Of a stretch of DNA of 64,000 nucleotides, positions 43,811 to 53,945 are shown in pieces. The stretch is from Trichobilharzia szidati (lineage: Eukaryota > Platyhelminthes > Trematoda > Strigeidida > Schistosomatidae). Location: the NCBI GenBank assembly GCA_944472155.2, contig OX235277.1:7388804-7452803 (forward strand), written 5' to 3'. The notes beneath the pieces are model-generated. The model saw only the letters and a list, made by a program, of their open reading frames with translations, was not told the DNA's origin and did no database searches. Positions within the stretch are counted from its first letter, which is position 1. Each line of letters begins with the position of its first letter. A program made the position numbers and the translations under genes.

Positions 43811-43854
43811 ACCAGGCATGTCTTACTTGCCAGCTTGCCTCCCCACAGGAACTA

Positions 43855-43960
43855 TGTGCTGCTTAGCAGTTCACCTGATCCTTCATTGTTGTTTTAAGAT
43901 ATGGTCATAGAAGGTAGAAGACATGAAATATCTAGCCATCTTTGACTACAGGTTTTCGCC
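43855..43960 (+). mobile_element. RTE-2 internal fragment
   Basis: Matches the 'CCSAVRSVLLYGSETW' to 'EDMKRLTVFD' segment in broken frames ('TAGAAGACATGAAATATC'). Confidence 0.55.
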
Positions 43961-43984
43961 TTCTTAATATTGTATTGAGCGGTA

Positions 43985-44905
43985 TAATATGACGATTTTC
44001 CTGATTGCAGTAGATTGGATAATGCGACAAACAGCGAGCAATGAGGAAACAGGCATAAAATGGACTCACACAAAGAACTTGGAGGATCTGGACTTCGCTG
44101 ATGATATATGTTTGATTTTCCACAAACTGGAAGATATGCAAGCGAAAAGCAACAAGTTGGCAGAAGAAGCATCAAAGATAGGACTCCAGGTGAACATAGA
44201 GAAAACGGAGGTGATGAAGATTCCTGGCCAACACCAACAACAACAACAGACAGCAATCAGCATAAATGGAACGAACCTGAAAGAAACTACCTCCTTTACC
44301 TACTTGGGAAGCATTGTTTCAACTACAGGTGGAACTGACGAGGATATCAAAGCAAGGATCGGGAAAGCAAGGCAAGCTTTCATTACTCTCAAGTCTGTGT
44401 GGAGGTCAACATCATTCAGCGTCAAAAATAAAATCGGGATTTTCAACTCCAATGTGAAGTCAGTACTACTATACGGATCAGAGACTTGGCGTGTCACAAA
44501 AAGCATCTCAAACAAGCTACAGACCTTCATTAACAGACGTCTTCGCTCAATACTCAAGATCAGATGGCCGGAAAGGATCAGCAACAAAGATCTCTGGGAG
44601 CGAACCAACCAGGAACCGATCGTGAAACAAATAGGCAGGAAGAAATGGAGATGGATTGGCTGGCCATACTCTTAGGAAACCAACAAGTGACATCACTAGA
44701 CAAGCCATTGCTTGACTGGAACGCGAAAGGGAAGTGGTGCGTTGGTCGTCAGTGTAAGGGTGACTTGGAGGAGGTCATGTGAAGAGGAGATGAAATCATA
44801 TGGGCAGACCTGGAGCCAGGTGAAAACTCTAGCAGAGAACCGAACGCAATGGAGACGCATGGCTGAAGCCCTATGTTCCTCTAGGAACTAAAGGAAATAA
44901 TAATA
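43985..44905 (+). mobile_element. RTE-1 (SR2-like), best copy
   Basis: Covers the RT end (FADD box), thumb, C-terminus, 'GTTCCTCTAGGAACTAAAGG' end and (AAT)n tail. Closest relatives in the window are 7150-8010 and 58375-59150. 5'-truncated. A PLE-3 copy begins directly after its tail. Confidence 0.9.
43989..44675 (+). CDS. RTE-1 reverse transcriptase, C-terminal 228 aa
   Basis: RTE-clade RT fragment. 'FLIAVDWIMRQT' (4-15) precedes motif C, 'LDFADDICLIFHKLEDM' (34-50) with FADD at 36-39. 'GLQVNIEKTEVMKI' (65-78), a short Gln run (81-87), 'TSFTYLGSIVST' (101-112), 'ARQAFITLKSVWRS' (127-140), 'SVLLYGSETW' (158-167), 'RRLRSILKIRWPERI' (183-197) and 'KKWRWIGWPYS' (218-228) follow. The natural protein continues: a small deletion near 44675 shifts the remaining C-terminus ('GDLEEVM') into another frame. 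Motifs A and B are upstream of the truncation. Confidence 0.8.
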   Translation: MTIFLIAVDWIMRQTASNEETGIKWTHTKNLEDLDFADDICLIFHKLEDMQAKSNKLAEEASKIGLQVNIEKTEVMKIPGQHQQQQQTAISINGTNLKETTSFTYLGSIVSTTGGTDEDIKARIGKARQAFITLKSVWRSTSFSVKNKIGIFNSNVKSVLLYGSETWRVTKSISNKLQTFINRRLRSILKIRWPERISNKDLWERTNQEPIVKQIGRKKWRWIGWPYS

Positions 44906-45243
44906 ATATAATAATAATATTGGAGTGAGGCAGAGAATATTAGGCAAGGAGTGTAAGGACCCCAAAACCGATGTTTCATGGTCTGAACTCAAGAAACTGA
45001 ACTTTGCTTTCGATTCTACAAATAACCAAGACTTTCCTGAGTTGAGTAAAATAGTACGAAAATATCCCAACGATAGTAAGTAAGACAGTTATTGGGCCTG
45101 AACCCTGAGGTAATGTTTAAGAATCATAAAATATCAAAACGCAAATTCGCCTAAACAATAACGTAAGGCAGTACTAAGAAGGAATTCGAGTATTCCAAAC
45201 AAGGTGGCATTAAAAATACTGTCATCAAGAATTACACTCCACA

Positions 45244-45672
45244 GTGTCTTCGGGGACGGTTCAAGGTGAGAGGCGCATTGACTCATTAATGTACATGGAA
45301 ATATATGGGGAAAATATTAAGTTATTAGATACTGTTATGAATAAGGTTAAGAAATCCATAGTGGACCTTATAGGCCAAATAAAGCCGTTTCTAGGTGAGT
45401 CTAAGTGGTTTAATTTAATGCCCAAAATTAATAACCGCAGTAGGATATGTGGTGTTGTTAAGGCTCATAAGTCAAGATACCCTATTAGACCTATAGTTGA
45501 TTTTAGAATTTCACCTACTTATGAATTATCTAAATATTTAGCCATAGTATTAAATCCCCTTAAGGGCCACTCAAAATCTAGACTAACAAATTCTTATGAA
45601 CTGAAACATAGATTAGGTAATTTAAAATTAGATAATGAAGAAAAAATGGTTAGTTTTAACATTCTTAGCTGA
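45244..45672 (+). CDS. PLE-3 RT fragment, motifs up to A (142 aa)
   Basis: Contains 'GVVKAHKSRYPIRPIVDF' (72-89), the Penelope KxHK..PxRPI signature, and 'ISPTYELSKYLAIVLNPLKG' (91-110). It breaks just at motif A: 'MVSFNILS' then stop, where the family has SFDVxxLYT. The catalytic Asp of motif A is Asn here. Confidence 0.7.
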   Translation: MSSGTVQGERRIDSLMYMEIYGENIKLLDTVMNKVKKSIVDLIGQIKPFLGESKWFNLMPKINNRSRICGVVKAHKSRYPIRPIVDFRISPTYELSKYLAIVLNPLKGHSKSRLTNSYELKHRLGNLKLDNEEKMVSFNILS

Positions 45673-45693
45673 TATACACATATACCAATAAAT

Positions 45694-45924
45694 ATGGCTA
45701 TGGAGGCAGTCAGAAACGAACTCACTTCTGACCAAGAACTCGGACTTAGAACAAAAGTGTCACTTGAGGACATAATGCTGGGAGTGCAGCTATGCCCGAC
45801 TTCCACGGTATTTAAATTCCAAGGGAAAATATACAAACAAACTGAGGTAGTTGCTATGGGATCACCAATCTCCCCGGCAGATATATTCATGGATAGGTGG
45901 GAAAGAGAGCAATTGAAACGCTAA
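45694..45924 (+). CDS. PLE-3 RT fragment, motif B region (76 aa)
   Basis: Continues the RT after one stop. 'GVQLCPTSTVFKFQGKIYKQ' (29-48) and motif B 'TEVVAMGSPISPADIFMDRW' (49-68). Motif C (R-Y-V-D-D-T-F) follows at about 45950-45970 in a shifted frame, with both Asp present. Confidence 0.68.
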   Translation: MAMEAVRNELTSDQELGLRTKVSLEDIMLGVQLCPTSTVFKFQGKIYKQTEVVAMGSPISPADIFMDRWEREQLKR

Positions 45925-46704
45925 CCCCCACCCCAAAAGTATAGTGCAGGTATGTAGATGACACATTCACTGTACTGAGAACACAAGAAATATATAGATT
46001 TTCCGAACACATTAACTCAAAGGTAGAATTGGAAAGTCAGGAAGGGGAGCTCCCAATGTTAGACTGCAACGTAAAAAGGAAAGAAGATAGGAAGTTAGAC
46101 ACTAGTGTTTACAGGAAACCCACACATTCAAACAGATATTTGGACTTCCAATCATCCCATCCTATGTCAGTAAAAATAGGATTAGTGAAATGTTTAAAAG
46201 AAACAGAGCACAAAAACTAAGTAGTACCAAAGAAAATCTAAAACAGGAACTGATACACATAAAAGAAGCCTTGAAACTTAATAATTACCCAGATAAATTA
46301 GTCAGGAAATATGTAGGGAAGTGTAAAAATAAATAATGATAGTAGTGATAGTGATAATAATAATGACGACAAGCTTGTCAAATATACGCAAGACAACAAC
46401 AACAATAAGGAATCTAAATCATCAGTAGTAATTCCATACAAGGAAGGAACCTAGGAAACCACCCTACGCGGAATTCTTAACAAGGCAGGCAGGAATAAAA
46501 GTAGCTGGCATTCAAATCCCCGACAAACTCAATTAGAAACAAGCTGTGTCGGTTAAAGGATCAGTCCTGTGGAGCCTTTAAAACAAAACAATTCAGTTTA
46601 TCTAATACTCTGCCTGCAATGAAGGTCAGGCCGAATACATAGGTCAAACTATTAGAACAGGGGTAGTCAGACTAGCTGAACATAAAAACTTAGCAAAATC
46701 TAGA

Positions 46705-47001
46705 TTGGTTGACCCGAATAAGATAAGAAATCTAGAGAATAGTTCAGCTATAGCACTACATGCAGTCACACACAACCACACAATAGGATGGGATAGGATG
46801 ACAGTTTTAAAATCTAATGTAACACCAGGGTGGAGGGAGAGATTGATAACAGAAGCTTTGTTTATCGAATCAACTACAAATACATGTAATAGGAGTGATT
46901 CATCACCTGTCCACGCATACATCTGGAAAATCGTGCTACCCCTACGACGACGAATAGGAGAGAACAAAGAAGACTGTAGAACTCGTTTCGATATGATTTG
47001 A
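46705..47001 (+). CDS. PLE-3 endonuclease C-terminal fragment (98 aa)
   Basis: Encodes 'SSAIALHAVTHNHTIGWDRM' (13-32), 'SNVTPGWRERLITEALFIES' (37-56), with the Glu expected of GIY-YIG nucleases, and 'YIWKIVLPLRR'. The YIG strand lies just upstream (about 46635-46660) in another frame. Nearly identical to 23160-23450. Confidence 0.65.
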   Translation: MVDPNKIRNLENSSAIALHAVTHNHTIGWDRMTVLKSNVTPGWRERLITEALFIESTTNTCNRSDSSPVHAYIWKIVLPLRRRIGENKEDCRTRFDMI

Positions 47002-47214
47002 TTTTGATATGATTATGAACAATGAATTTTGTTCGAATAATAATACTGTTTCACTGTGTGATACATCTAATAAACAAACTAACATAGAATCACATTGACT
47101 CAGTCAACTGAAATAGCAGTAGTACAACAACACACTATCAATATTATCACACAACGGCCAAGAGAAGTATTAACATTAAAGGACTTAATCGTCGAACAAA
47201 CAACTATTCCGGTA

Positions 47215-47490
47215 ATTGGTAGAAAGGTCAGTCTCTGAGGCTGTGAAGCTTGTCTACTAAATTGGCTAAGACCTGCATTCTGCATGCCGAGTCTTAATTG
47301 TCTTAATTGTCATGCAATGTGAGCTGACACAGAATTAGGCTAGAGAAAGGTTGAAGGTGGACAAAGGAAAACATGACCGCAGCCCACGAAGTTGCCGACT
47401 GTTGACTGAAGTTAGCTACGTAGGGAGATGTAGACTAGTCTGACTGAGTTCCTTGTAACTGTCGATAACTTAGGTGAATGACAGCATTGA
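47215..47490 (+). mobile_element. RTE-2 C-terminal fragment, old
   Basis: Blocks equivalent to 'GGQTKTWH' (GTGGACAAAGGAAAACATG) and the 'VGRCRL' region (GTAGGGAGATGTAGACT). No frame. Confidence 0.5.
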
Positions 47491-48292
47491 TAATCTATTA
47501 TTTTTCGAATAAACTATCTTTCTATACATGAGAAATATTCACTAGACGGACCTGTTTTTATGTTAACACGATATTCTAAAATTACCAACTAGGGCCTAAT
47601 TAACTGCATCCATATTAGTTAGGTGAGAATAGGAAATTAACACAAATGAGAGTTTTGAAAGTTCCTTTCGCTCCTACAACGTTTCAATTTATTAATTGAT
47701 AAGACAAAAAAGATTAAACGAAACGGACGTAGAGATGCACAGAACATAGTTTGGAATTGTACAAGTTACTTTTTCATTTTGTCAATTTTTTTTCTGTTTT
47801 TAACAGGCGATTTTCTTCGTTATTCTTTCCACTATTTCTGTGTTTATTCATGAGAAAGGAGACTTTGCTTATTTGTGATCAGAAACACTTAAATTGCTAT
47901 CCAGTGATTTGATTGGTTGAATCCAGTCAAGTCTGTAATTTTATACTGACCAATCAAATTGCTGATTTTATGTCTAATTGATATAGTCAAATTCATTTTT
48001 TGGCTACTACATGAATCATCGTACTTCCTTGTACTTGCTTGTTATCAAAGGGAATTTTATCATTTTATGTTACTCACATGCATTTTTGAAGATTATATAA
48101 CTAAATAAACTATTTTGGCATTATTGAATGTAATGTGTGCTTCCTTGAAAGGTAAGTAATATTTAAACATGTATATATATGTAAATGACTGTGGAATATA
48201 TGCTACTTTGGTAACTTTTGTAGTCATGACGGAGTTGCAGAGGCACAAGTGCATTATTTACCATCTAGAAACTCTTTATTTATGACTACACC
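47491..48292. other. Unassigned stretch, 800 bp
   Basis: AT-rich, nothing recognised. Confidence 0.5.
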
Positions 48293-49080
48293 GGTGAATA
48301 CGTTTACTGTGAAACTAGTAATAATAACATAAATATGAGAGAATATAAGTCATCCACTGTTACACCATATAAATAGGAGACATTTAAAGTCCTACGCAAG
48401 ATTCTAAATAAAGAAGGAATAAGGGTGGCATTCAAACCTTCAAACTCACTCAGGGACAAGTTCTGTAGGTTAAAGGACCTTGTTGATCCAATTAGACAAA
48501 ATAATATAATTTACATGATACCTTGCAATGACTGTGAGTGAGATCAACTACATAGGTCAAATTAGTAGATCAGGTGGGGGTGGTGAGATTGTCAGAACAT
48601 AAGAATTTAGCTAAGGTAAGAATGTTTGACCCAGAGAAGATAAGTAATTTAGAAGAAAGCTCAGCAATTGCAATGCATGCATTAACACACAACCACACAA
48701 GAGGGTGTGAGAGGGTTAAATTCTAAGAAGTAATCTTTGTAGGTGGAGAGAGAGATTGATTACTGAATCCTGGTTCATTGAGTCTACACCCAACACAGTA
48801 CATGCAATAGGAATGATTCATCACTCATACCCGAAATATGGAAAATATTACTACCAATCAAATCAATTGAAAAACAATGGAACTATATAAATGAATTTAG
48901 GAAGTTGTGTGATTACCTTGATATGATTATGAGCAATAAATTGTGCTCGAAACGTCATCAGTAAATATTACTGTATAACACTGTGAGACTTTATCAAAAC
49001 AAAATTTACCAATAATGGAATTACACTCTACTACAGTGCACAAGTTTTATTCTTATATCAATGGTGAATACGTTCTCTGT
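48293..49080 (+). mobile_element. PLE-3 copy with 18-bp TSD
   Basis: GGTGAATACGTTTACTGT (48293-48310) and GGTGAATACGTTCTCTGT (49063-49080) flank the insert, with two mismatches. The insert holds an endonuclease remnant with several stops and the terminal region with hairpin GAGCA / TGCTC (48931-48948) before GAAAC. The 3' end is 'TTTTATTCTTATATCAA'. Confidence 0.82.
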
Positions 49081-49099
49081 TACTGTAGATATTAGATTG

Positions 49100-49250
49100 A
49101 ATAACCTTCATAGGAAGGAGATAACAAAATTCGGTCGAAGAATATCCTTTTCGATAAATTCCTCTTCCGGCTCTACAGTTTTATATATTAATGTACACAA
49201 AGTATTCTAGAATAATCGTCAATAGCATTATTGATGTTTATTCTATAAAT
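49100..49250. repeat. PLE-2 terminal block, inverted
   Basis: 'AATATCCTTTTCGATAAATT' and 'CTTCCGGCTCTACAG', the reverse of the block at 34540-34590. Confidence 0.55.
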
Positions 49251-49254
49251 GTCC

Positions 49255-50330
49255 CAACCAAGTTCACTTTTAACAGTTTGAAAAATGTGGCCATTGGGTA
49301 TATGATATTCATTATAATAAAGGTTTCTTTCGTATTTCCCAGTGAATGAAAAACAAAACGATATTGGTGTTTTTACTGACGTTTAGCTATTTAAAAAATC
49401 TCAGCTTTTTTATAACAACTTTATCATCGTTCCTCAACATGGGGTGGATCATCACACCCTATCAGTGCAAAGGTATCAGTTGATTCAAGTCTTTTTAGAC
49501 GAGCACACCCTTCGATGTTAACGGATGAGAAAGAAAAAAGAGAAAGAAATATCGAACATTACTGAGACTGTTAAACAAAATAACCACCAATAGAACTTTA
49601 TCAACAAAATCAACACTGACAGTAAGTATGGTCAAAAACCTATTCCAAAAACATGGACCTCAACAGTTGTCATTCCATATAGAGCAGAGACGTCAGAAGA
49701 TATCAGAAGAGTACTCAATAAGTACAACATCAGACGCCCTACAAAGCAACCTTGTCCATATAAAAGACCAAATCCCTGAAGATTCTCCATCAAGCTTGAG
49801 AAATAATAAGCTATAGGTGGTCTACACGCTATGGTAGAATCAGGTCACAAAATTGATATTGACAATATTGAAATCATCATCCAGAAAAATCTCAGAAATC
49901 ACAATGAACGTCCAACATCATCAGAAACACCTCATATTAAAATGGAATCCAAATTTTTGAAAAGAAATGACGGAATAAAACAAAATTTGACCTGGTTACA
50001 ACATCCTGTCCACCGTGAAATGACAAAATCAACACGAATGTAAACAAACACTGCATTTATGAATTTATACACTTAATAAATCCAACAATCTACACTTGTT
50101 TTTGTAATCTTCACCAATAGGCCAACATGACCATATACTGAGGAAAGATGATTAGGTTTTCATATATAAGCTGAGATTTTGTAAATTCCGGTTTAATAAG
50201 GCTTTGATAAGTCTATTAGCGTTAAATAGCGAAACGTCAGTGAAAACGACCTTATCGTTTTGTATTTCATTCACTGGGAAAAACAAACAACCTTTATCAT
50301 ATTGATGTCTGTTGTCTAAATAATATTGAT
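49255..50330 (+). mobile_element. PLE-4 copy with inverted termini
   Basis: Inverted terminal region (49255-49400), internal endonuclease remnants 49490-50100 ('QQLSFHIEQRRQ', 'VESGHKIDIDNIEIIIQKN' at 49831 on), and a direct terminal region (50150-50330). Same family as 5310-6935. Confidence 0.75.
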
Positions 50331-50543
50331 TTGTTGAGATCACGAAGGATTTCAAGTTCGAGAATGATTCGAAAGTTGTAATAAGCATACGAAATACAAT
50401 ACTGAATATAAATAATATCAGAAAATTTATGAAGCGAACCTGGAATAGTTAAAATAATGATGGCCAAGGTAGGGAAAGCGTTTGAACCAACTTCCTTCGG
50501 ATAAATAACTTAGATTTCTTAATGTGGATCCCCAGAGTTTCAA

Positions 50544-51898
50544 TATAAGTATAAAACTTGGGCACTGTGGTAAAGTATAACTCCATTATGGATAAGATTT
50601 TATTTTGATAAATCACACAGTGGTGTTATACAGTAATATTAACTGATGAGCACGTTTTGAGCACAATTTGTTGCCACTCATAATCATATCAAGTCACTAC
50701 TCTCACAAATTGTTCCTTCATTTATATACATATGTGGAATCGACTTGATATTTGAATACAACTCAATATGGGATAATGTACATTCAGAAATAATAATATG
50801 AGTGTTATTGATCAATTACAATCACATGGGAAATAAGACGAGTGTTTTTATAGTCATGACAATTAACTTCTTAGAAAGTTATGATGTTCCTGAATTGAAT
50901 TGAAATAGAATTTTGAGACTATTTATTATCCTCTTCTGATTTGACTGACTGGTGGTAATACTATCTTCCATATTTGTGGTATTTGCATTGAGTCATTTCT
51001 GTTGCATGTGTTGTGTTGGGTGTAGAGTCAATGAACAAGGATTCCGTAATCAACCTCTCTCTCCACCTACAGAGATTACGTCTTAGAATTTTAACCCTCT
51101 CCCACCCTGTTATGTGGTTGTGTGTTAACGTATCCAGTGCAATCACGGATCTTTTTTCTAAATTACTTATCTTCTAGGGGTCAACCATTCTTACTTGACA
51201 ATCTGACTACACCCGACCTACTAGTTTGACGTATGAAGTTTACCTCACAGTCATTGCAGGGTATTTTGTAGATTATTTTATTTTATTGGGTCTATCGGGT
51301 CTCTTAGCCTACAGAGCTTGTCCCTGAATGTGTTTGTAGGTTTGAATGCCACCACTCTAATTACTGCTTTATTAAGAATCCTATGTAGGGAGTGTCTCAG
51401 ATGTCCCTTCCTTTTGTGGTATAAGAGATGCCTTATATTCTCTCTTATTTGTGTTATCATCACTAGTTTCACAATTATTTCTATTCTGCTTTTGATCTTT
51501 TTCGAACTTAATAATGAATTCTATAGGATAGTTATTTAACACCAACGCTTCTTCTTCTATGTGTTTTATGTCGTCATTTAGGTCCTTTTTAAGCTACTTA
51601 GTGCTACTGCTCGGTTTGTTAGACACTTAACTAAGCCGTCTGCCTTGACAGTTAACGGATGAGATGAATTAAAGTCTAAATATCTATTAGAATGCGTTGG
51701 TTTTCTATAAACACTAGTGTGCAGTTTGTCTCCTTCAATTCGTTTTATTTTACAATCTAACATCACAGCTAATTCTCCTTGTTCATTTTCCGATTCAAAT
51801 GTGAATTTTATTCCCTCTACTAGTGTCGTCTTATTTCCCATCTGATTGTAATTGATCAATAACACTCATATTATTATTTCTGAATGTACATTATCTTA
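50544..51898 (-). mobile_element. PLE-3 nested in PLE-2
   Basis: TSD CCCAGAGTTTCAA (50531-50543) / CCCACAGCTTCAA (51899-51911), 11 of 13. Minus strand: an inverted terminal fragment (about 51825-51898) is fused to the RT tail (51578-51865: 'ELAVMLDCKIKR', 'TSVYRKPTHSNRYLDF'), then the endonuclease remnant and the terminal region to 50544. RT catalytic boxes absent. Confidence 0.8.
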
Positions 51899-51999
51899 CC
51901 CACAGCTTCAAATTCGTGTGCAACAAATGAAGTCTTGAAGTGAGATATGAGATGAGATAGAATATGAATGGATACATCCGTCTATTTTACTTTCGGGTG

Positions 52000-52237
52000 T
52001 TAAAGATAAACTACGCAATTTCGCCTCTTCTATGTGTATCTGCCAATTTGAGTGCTCTTGTGGAGCCAGTAACATAGGGCGTACAATTAGGCGTTTTTTC
52101 CATGGGAATTCCAAATACCATCCTCCGCGGTTAAGCCTAAGACAAACAAAGTACATTCATAGCAATATTCAATCTCATCTAGCGGGTAAAGAACACAAGA
52201 TCGATATTAACAAGGCCTTCAAAGTCACCTAAAGTAT
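52000..52237 (+). mobile_element. PLE-2 GIY-YIG core (host, plus arm)
   Basis: Frame with 'SSMCICQFECSCGASNIGRT' gives the GIY-YIG core: IY strand as CICQF and YIG as NIG. It continues as 'GKEHKIDINKAFKV', where PLE-N is inserted. Confidence 0.7.
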
Positions 52238-52382
52238 ACATTTGTGAAAAATTATATTTGTAAAATCTCAGCGAGATTGAAATGAGTAATTCCAAATATT
52301 TTAGAACTATTCTGTCAAATCTTGACGACAAGTCATTTGAATTATTTTGCAATCGAATTAAATTAACAAAGAAACTGTGTAA

Positions 52383-52634
52383 TTGGAACAATCATCGTGT
52401 TTTCACTCTCCGTTGTCTTCAACAGAATCCGTAGCTGTTGAGTCACCTGAAAACTCTAGTAGGTCGAATAACGCAGCTCATTCTTCAGAAAGAAGACAAA
52501 GCAATAGGTTCGACAGAGTGCTTCAACTAAACTCTAATCCTAAGCACCATAATTTTAAAAATACGTCTAATCATAAAATTCTAAATTCTAACAGTTTGAA
52601 CAGACATGAAGGTGTGATGTTAGCTGATACATAG
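52383..52634 (+). CDS. Hypothetical 83-aa ORF inside PLE-N
   Basis: Ser/Asn-rich and basic ('SSRSNNAAHSSERRQSNRFD', 'SNPKHHNFKNTSNHK'). An open frame in a different register just upstream (about 52294-52433) reads 'RTILSNLDDKSFELFCNRIK' and 'NNHRVFTLRC', and its first part lies in the direct repeat. This could be the N-terminal start of a PLE protein whose RT has been deleted. No catalytic motif. I do not know its function. Confidence 0.35.
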   Translation: MEQSSCFHSPLSSTESVAVESPENSSRSNNAAHSSERRQSNRFDRVLQLNSNPKHHNFKNTSNHKILNSNSLNRHEGVMLADT

Positions 52635-52949
52635 GAAATCCTGATTAATAAATAAAAAATGGATATGTATAAGTAATTAATAATAATTGTTCAAAAATTC
52701 CCGACTGCCTGTATCTTCTTATGGAGACGTTAAGAAATGTTTTACAACTGTTTACCCACACACATATACACGCTCTTTTTTTAAAGTGTTTAACAAAGGT
52801 AGAACAATAATTATAAGTCCGAGGTCAAATTTTGATCACAGCTCATACAGTTTTGTTTATTATACTTGTTCATACTTGTTGAATGACTCATGATTGGACA
52901 AAGTTTTTAAAAACAAGTGATGTTCCTTTTATATGTAAACCTCTGTTAT

Positions 52950-53130
52950 GCGTCGGTGGCACAGTGGTTAGGACTCTCGCCGACCATGCACATGGTCCGA
53001 GGTTCGATCCCCTGCCGGCGCACACCCGATATCTATGGTCGGCCTGAATTTGGGCTACCGATATCCATGCTGAAAATTCCATACTTGTACTGAAAATACG
53101 GTGTGGAATCAAGCTGTAAATAAAAAAAAA
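52950..53130 (+). mobile_element. SINE-B, young copy nested in PLE-N
   Basis: A box and B box intact, A-rich tail of nine As. Two differences seen from 31860-32040. The youngest layer of the nested stack. Confidence 0.9.
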
Positions 53131-53689
53131 TGTTAATTTCGATTAATTTCCCTGAAGAAGTTCGGACCAGATTGCCGAACGCATGAAATGTTGGAATTAC
53201 TCATTTCATTCTCGCTGAGATTTTACAAATATGATAATTTTTGACAAATGTCTACTTCTCACTCGGCGCCCAAATATTTAAGAACTATTCTGTCAAATCT
53301 TGACGACAGTTCATTTGAAACACCTAAAGTATTCCTTCTTATGTTAACTTCACTTCAAGACTTCGTCTGTTGTACACAAATTTGAAGCTATAGGGATCCA
53401 CATTAAGAAATTTAACTTATGTATCCAAAGGCAGTTGATTCAAACGCTTTCCCTGACTTGGCCATCAAGATTTTAACTATTCCGGATTTGTTTCCTAAAT
53501 TTTCTGATATTTTGTACACTATTGCATTTCGTATGATTATTACAACTTATGGATCTTTCTTGAACTGTAAATTCATCAAGATGTTAACAAATTGATGTTA
53601 TTTACAGAAACAATATCATCAATGTTAATGACGATTATTCGAGAATATTTTGCGTAGTACTGAAGTCATGAATTAATAGGCTTGATAGC

Positions 53690-53945
53690 AGACCAAAGTA
53701 GCAATCATGTCTGCCTTGAGAAATTTCTTTTGTAAACAGAACTCCAGTTGTTTTAGTCGAATCACGGTAGCCTCTGCTGTTTGTAGTGTTTGGCATTCAG
53801 AGGCTTTTTGTAATTTATTTGATTCCTGGTAGATGACAGCGAAAGATTATTGAATATTAGCTTTGTGGCATGTTTTCATGAGGAGATTCAATATGGAACT
53901 GTTGATGGTTCTAACAACACCTCTTTTTAGCCTCACAGTTAAACT
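53690..53945 (-). mobile_element. PLE-2 endonuclease C-terminal fragment
   Basis: Minus: 'RLKRGVVRTINSSILNLLMK', then 'ECQTLQTAEATVIRLKQLE'. Homologous to 25510-25730. Confidence 0.6.

Larger units (their letters stand above)
44910..47085 (+). mobile_element. PLE-3, nearly full-length copy
   Basis: The longest PLE-3. An N-terminal segment ('SWSELKKLNFAFDSTNNQDF', about 44980-45060) is followed by RT motifs in several frames, an (AAT)n-like Asn-rich linker (46330-46400), a broken GIY-YIG domain and the terminal region (hairpin 47017-47034). The RT is split by a stop at 45670 and frameshifts at about 45925 and 46210. The terminal GAAAC has become GAATA. Confidence 0.82.
52226..53332 (+). mobile_element. 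PLE-N, short PLE-terminated element with perfect TSD
   Basis: CACCTAAAGTAT occurs at 52226-52237 and 53321-53332. The 1083-bp insert has an inverted terminal fragment (52239-52293, matching 53190-53252) and a direct repeat (52293-52340 / 53271-53318), the PLE layout. The interior holds a short hydrophilic ORF but no RT or GIY-YIG motif. It carries a young SINE-B. Its terminal region has CTGAAGA followed by a 6-bp hairpin and GAAA (53152-53188). Confidence 0.72.
50280..53660. mobile_element. PLE-2 host copy carrying nested insertions
   Basis: An inverted 3' portion (minus, 50280-50543 continuing at 51899-51955) is joined to a plus portion (about 51955-52237, continuing at 53321-53660). The minus part encodes the endonuclease C-terminus, with the same 3' UTR as the plus part. 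A PLE-3 copy interrupts the minus arm and PLE-N interrupts the plus arm, each with a TSD made of host coding sequence. Confidence 0.75.
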
